Source: an uncultured Maribacter sp. (GTDB lineage: Bacteria; Bacteroidota; Bacteroidia; Flavobacteriales; Flavobacteriaceae). From it: a stretch of 64,000 nt of DNA. The position numbers were made by a program, and so were the translations under genes. Position 1 is the first letter of the stretch. Each line of letters starts with the position of its first letter. Shown here in pieces: positions 63,401 to 64,000 of this stretch. The notes under the pieces were generated by a model that saw only the letters and a list, made by a program, of their open reading frames with translations, made no database searches and was not told the origin of the DNA. The stretch is taken from positions 210,169-274,168 of the forward strand of contig NZ_CANMRY010000005.1 in assembly GCF_947500405.1 (NCBI RefSeq). Direction: 5' to 3'.

Positions 63401-64000
63401 AAACACCAAATAAATGGTAGTGGTTCATTTGTTTTGGGAAGCTCTGAAGTAACTATTGATGAAGGAGATAGTATTTTATTAAGTATGGATCCTGATGGTA
63501 CTATTTTTTCTATTACTGGCCCCAACGATAATAACAAACCCTTAAACAATCAAAGTTTAAATATTTCAAATACAACAACATTAGACGATGGAACATATAC
63601 CTTTACTACTGATACAGGCTGTATTTACAACCTTCTAGTTAACATAACTCCTTTTGATTGTAATTCTTTAGGATTACAAACTTCTTATAGTGTTAATAAT
63701 GGAGCCTTTGTGAATGGTAGCTCTTCTGTAACTATTACAGAAGGGGATGATATTACTTTAGCTCTAATTCCTAATGGAACTAGCTTTAGTATTTCCGGGC
63801 CTAATTCTAAACCTTCTAATACTAACAACTTAGTTATAACTAATGCAACTGCTTCTGATGAAGGTACCTATACCTATAACACCCCGCAAGGTTGCGCTAT
63901 AAACCTAAATGTAAACGTAGAATCTTTTGATTGTAATTCTTTAGGATTACAAACTTCTTATAGTGTTAATAATGGAGCCTTTGTGAATGGTAGCTCTTCT
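60416..64000 (+). CDS. Secreted galactose oxidase-like copper radical oxidase (AA5) with LamG and Ig-like repeats (partial)
   Basis: The frame is open from the ATG at 60416 to the window end (1195 codons seen). A signal peptide (about 1-26) precedes a kelch-type propeller (about 30-410) and a DUF1929-like E-set domain (about 430-520). The galactose oxidase copper site is complete: Cys103 (FCPG) and Tyr147 (RGYQ) for the thioether cross-link, stacking Trp165 (GGSW), Tyr378-His379 (TYHS) and His464 (THS). The Cys-Tyr, Tyr-Trp and His-His spacings (44, 18, 85) equal those of fungal galactose oxidase. A LamG-like domain (about 530-770) and cysteine-containing Ig-like repeats of about 90 residues follow. 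It would oxidise primary alcohols of sugars or other compounds, making H2O2. Confidence 0.88.
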   Translation, partial: MKKQDSTTKNILFILLCLACLIVNSQNQSQEGEWSNPIPFGIVPVAAANLPDGRLLTWSSQFRNTFIESGDGMTYTEIFDPTIGPDGTALGETVAQTNHDMFCPGINNLADGRILSAGGTTSEKTSIYDPETNQWSTAQDMHIPRGYQGNTTLANGAVFTVGGSWSQGAGNNGGKDAEIWSPETGWISLPFIKGSDIYNATDLAKEEQGLYRVDNHVWLWPAPNGHLFHAGPSEMMHWIDTNVDGGQIVSAGNRGTDTYSMKGTTVMFDIGKILKVGGAESYGANSSSTTPAKNNSYVIDLNNVDYGDAPLVTQSGNLAFSRTMHNSTVLPNGQVLVTGGLDRGAVFTDVGARYEAELFDPTNNTWTTVASMSEARTYHSVSILLTDGRVFVGGGGLCDDTDGCENHFNAEIYSPPYLFDNSGELAIRPNITAPDTADYETSITVTGSNNIQEFSLIRFSAATHSTNNEQRRIPLNFSGNGTYNVSIPNRNLLPPGYYMLFGIDNNGVPSVAETIKIGNAIPLNIQDPNLIVDLKFDDGSSTTATDSSSYGNDAFIEERDNNGNTIPPVNYSWETGLFGGAIEFDGLEHNSNSLLFMPYSSSLATLNNNITVMAWVYRNSAGSTIPQTGKVANVGLLSHDYTSTLFFGFHNTMYKWAFETDNGPVDLYAGNTPMDTWVHIAATYDGKIAKLYANGELISWKERTGTIPFLNDGSLQSHFTTSGFFDNRTPAELPGYANQSGITDEINGKIDEFKIYNKILGEEEIKNVFKEGQLTGNTSVPDCPNGTITAQFRVGTTGSWQTGNNINAVEGDEIYIRAQVTSGNYYVTTPQIDGPTFNSNGNSNYFYQIDTSVHDFGNPERNNGLVDQSNVGQFVLTTSEGCSAVINLNVIGVCGPQDTAVSPEYQINGVWSSGLNSITVNEGDLVVLSALPNDINGNPLDITITLPDGNIVDDNYSLGNVTTASQGSYILTSEEGCSVSLNLNVQSSSCSSSQIKHQINGSGSFVLGSSEVTIDEGDSILLSMDPDGTIFSITGPNDNNKPLNNQSLNISNTTTLDDGTYTFTTDTGCIYNLLVNITPFDCNSLGLQTSYSVNNGAFVNGSSSVTITEGDDITLALIPNGTSFSISGPNSKPSNTNNLVITNATASDEGTYTYNTPQGCAINLNVNVESFDCNSLGLQTSYSVNNGAFVNGSSS
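63651..64000 (+). repeat. Tandem coding repeat, 273-bp period, at least 77 bp identical
   Basis: Bases 63651-63727 are identical to 63924-64000, offset by 273 bp (91 codons), and the identity runs to the window edge. Both copies encode FDCNSLGLQTSYSVNNGA and following residues of an Ig-like unit. The nucleotide identity shows recent duplication or gene conversion; more copies probably follow outside the window. Confidence 0.9.

Noticed and set aside
1..64000. CRISPR arrays, rRNA genes, prophage modules
   Set aside because: No regularly spaced repeats, ribosomal RNA segments or phage structural genes were seen.

Overview
The window is a stretch of chromosome from an AT-rich bacterium of the phylum Bacteroidota, most likely a marine member of the Flavobacteriaceae. 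The evidence is Bacteroidota-specific families (DUF4290, SusC/SusD, hybrid two-component regulators), promoters of the form TTG-N19..23-TAnnTTTG, frequent TTG/GTG starts without Shine-Dalgarno sites, and a locus for sulfated algal-type rhamnose glycans. No species call is possible from the sequence alone.

Layout. Positions 1-15353 are housekeeping: murA (partial), DUF4290, DUF493, a P-loop ATPase, recQ, fmt, HU, yqgE, a class IV aminotransferase, a START-like protein, tRNA-Met, purC, phoH, a SAM hydroxide adenosyltransferase, an ABM-domain protein, dnaN, DUF4870, a Lys/Glu-rich secreted protein and mnmE. At the mnmE 3' end (15335-17262) sits a small island carrying one gene for a PD-(D/E)XK nuclease-like protein, with attachment-site-like sequences at both edges.

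Positions 17489-52222 form a large polysaccharide utilisation locus (PUL) for a sulfated, rhamnose-containing glycan. It has a hybrid two-component regulator, a GntR regulator, one SusC/SusD pair, two GH78 alpha-L-rhamnosidases and three sulfatases. It also encodes a rhamnose/H+ symporter, most of a non-phosphorylative L-rhamnose (diketo-hydrolase) route to pyruvate and lactate, a cytochrome c/PQQ-type sugar dehydrogenase, and an exported trio that looks like a 3-keto (oxidation-elimination) glycoside-cleaving module: tandem DUF1080, Tat-exported Gfo/Idh/MocA, and a TIM-barrel/SMP-30 fusion. Five promoters in this locus share a 17-bp non-palindromic site always exactly 19 bp from a TAnnTTTG-like -7 element. 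This defines a local regulon not named by any gene annotation.

Positions 52451-53986 hold two unrecognised small genes and phnA. Positions 54044-59997 are a capsule/exopolysaccharide module (CpsB/YwqE-type phosphatase, tyrosine autokinase, Wza, membrane-bound NDP-sugar 4,6-dehydratase). The window ends inside a large secreted protein with a complete galactose-oxidase (AA5) active site, a LamG-like domain and tandem Ig-like repeats. All calls come from reading the sequence; no database search or fold prediction was run.
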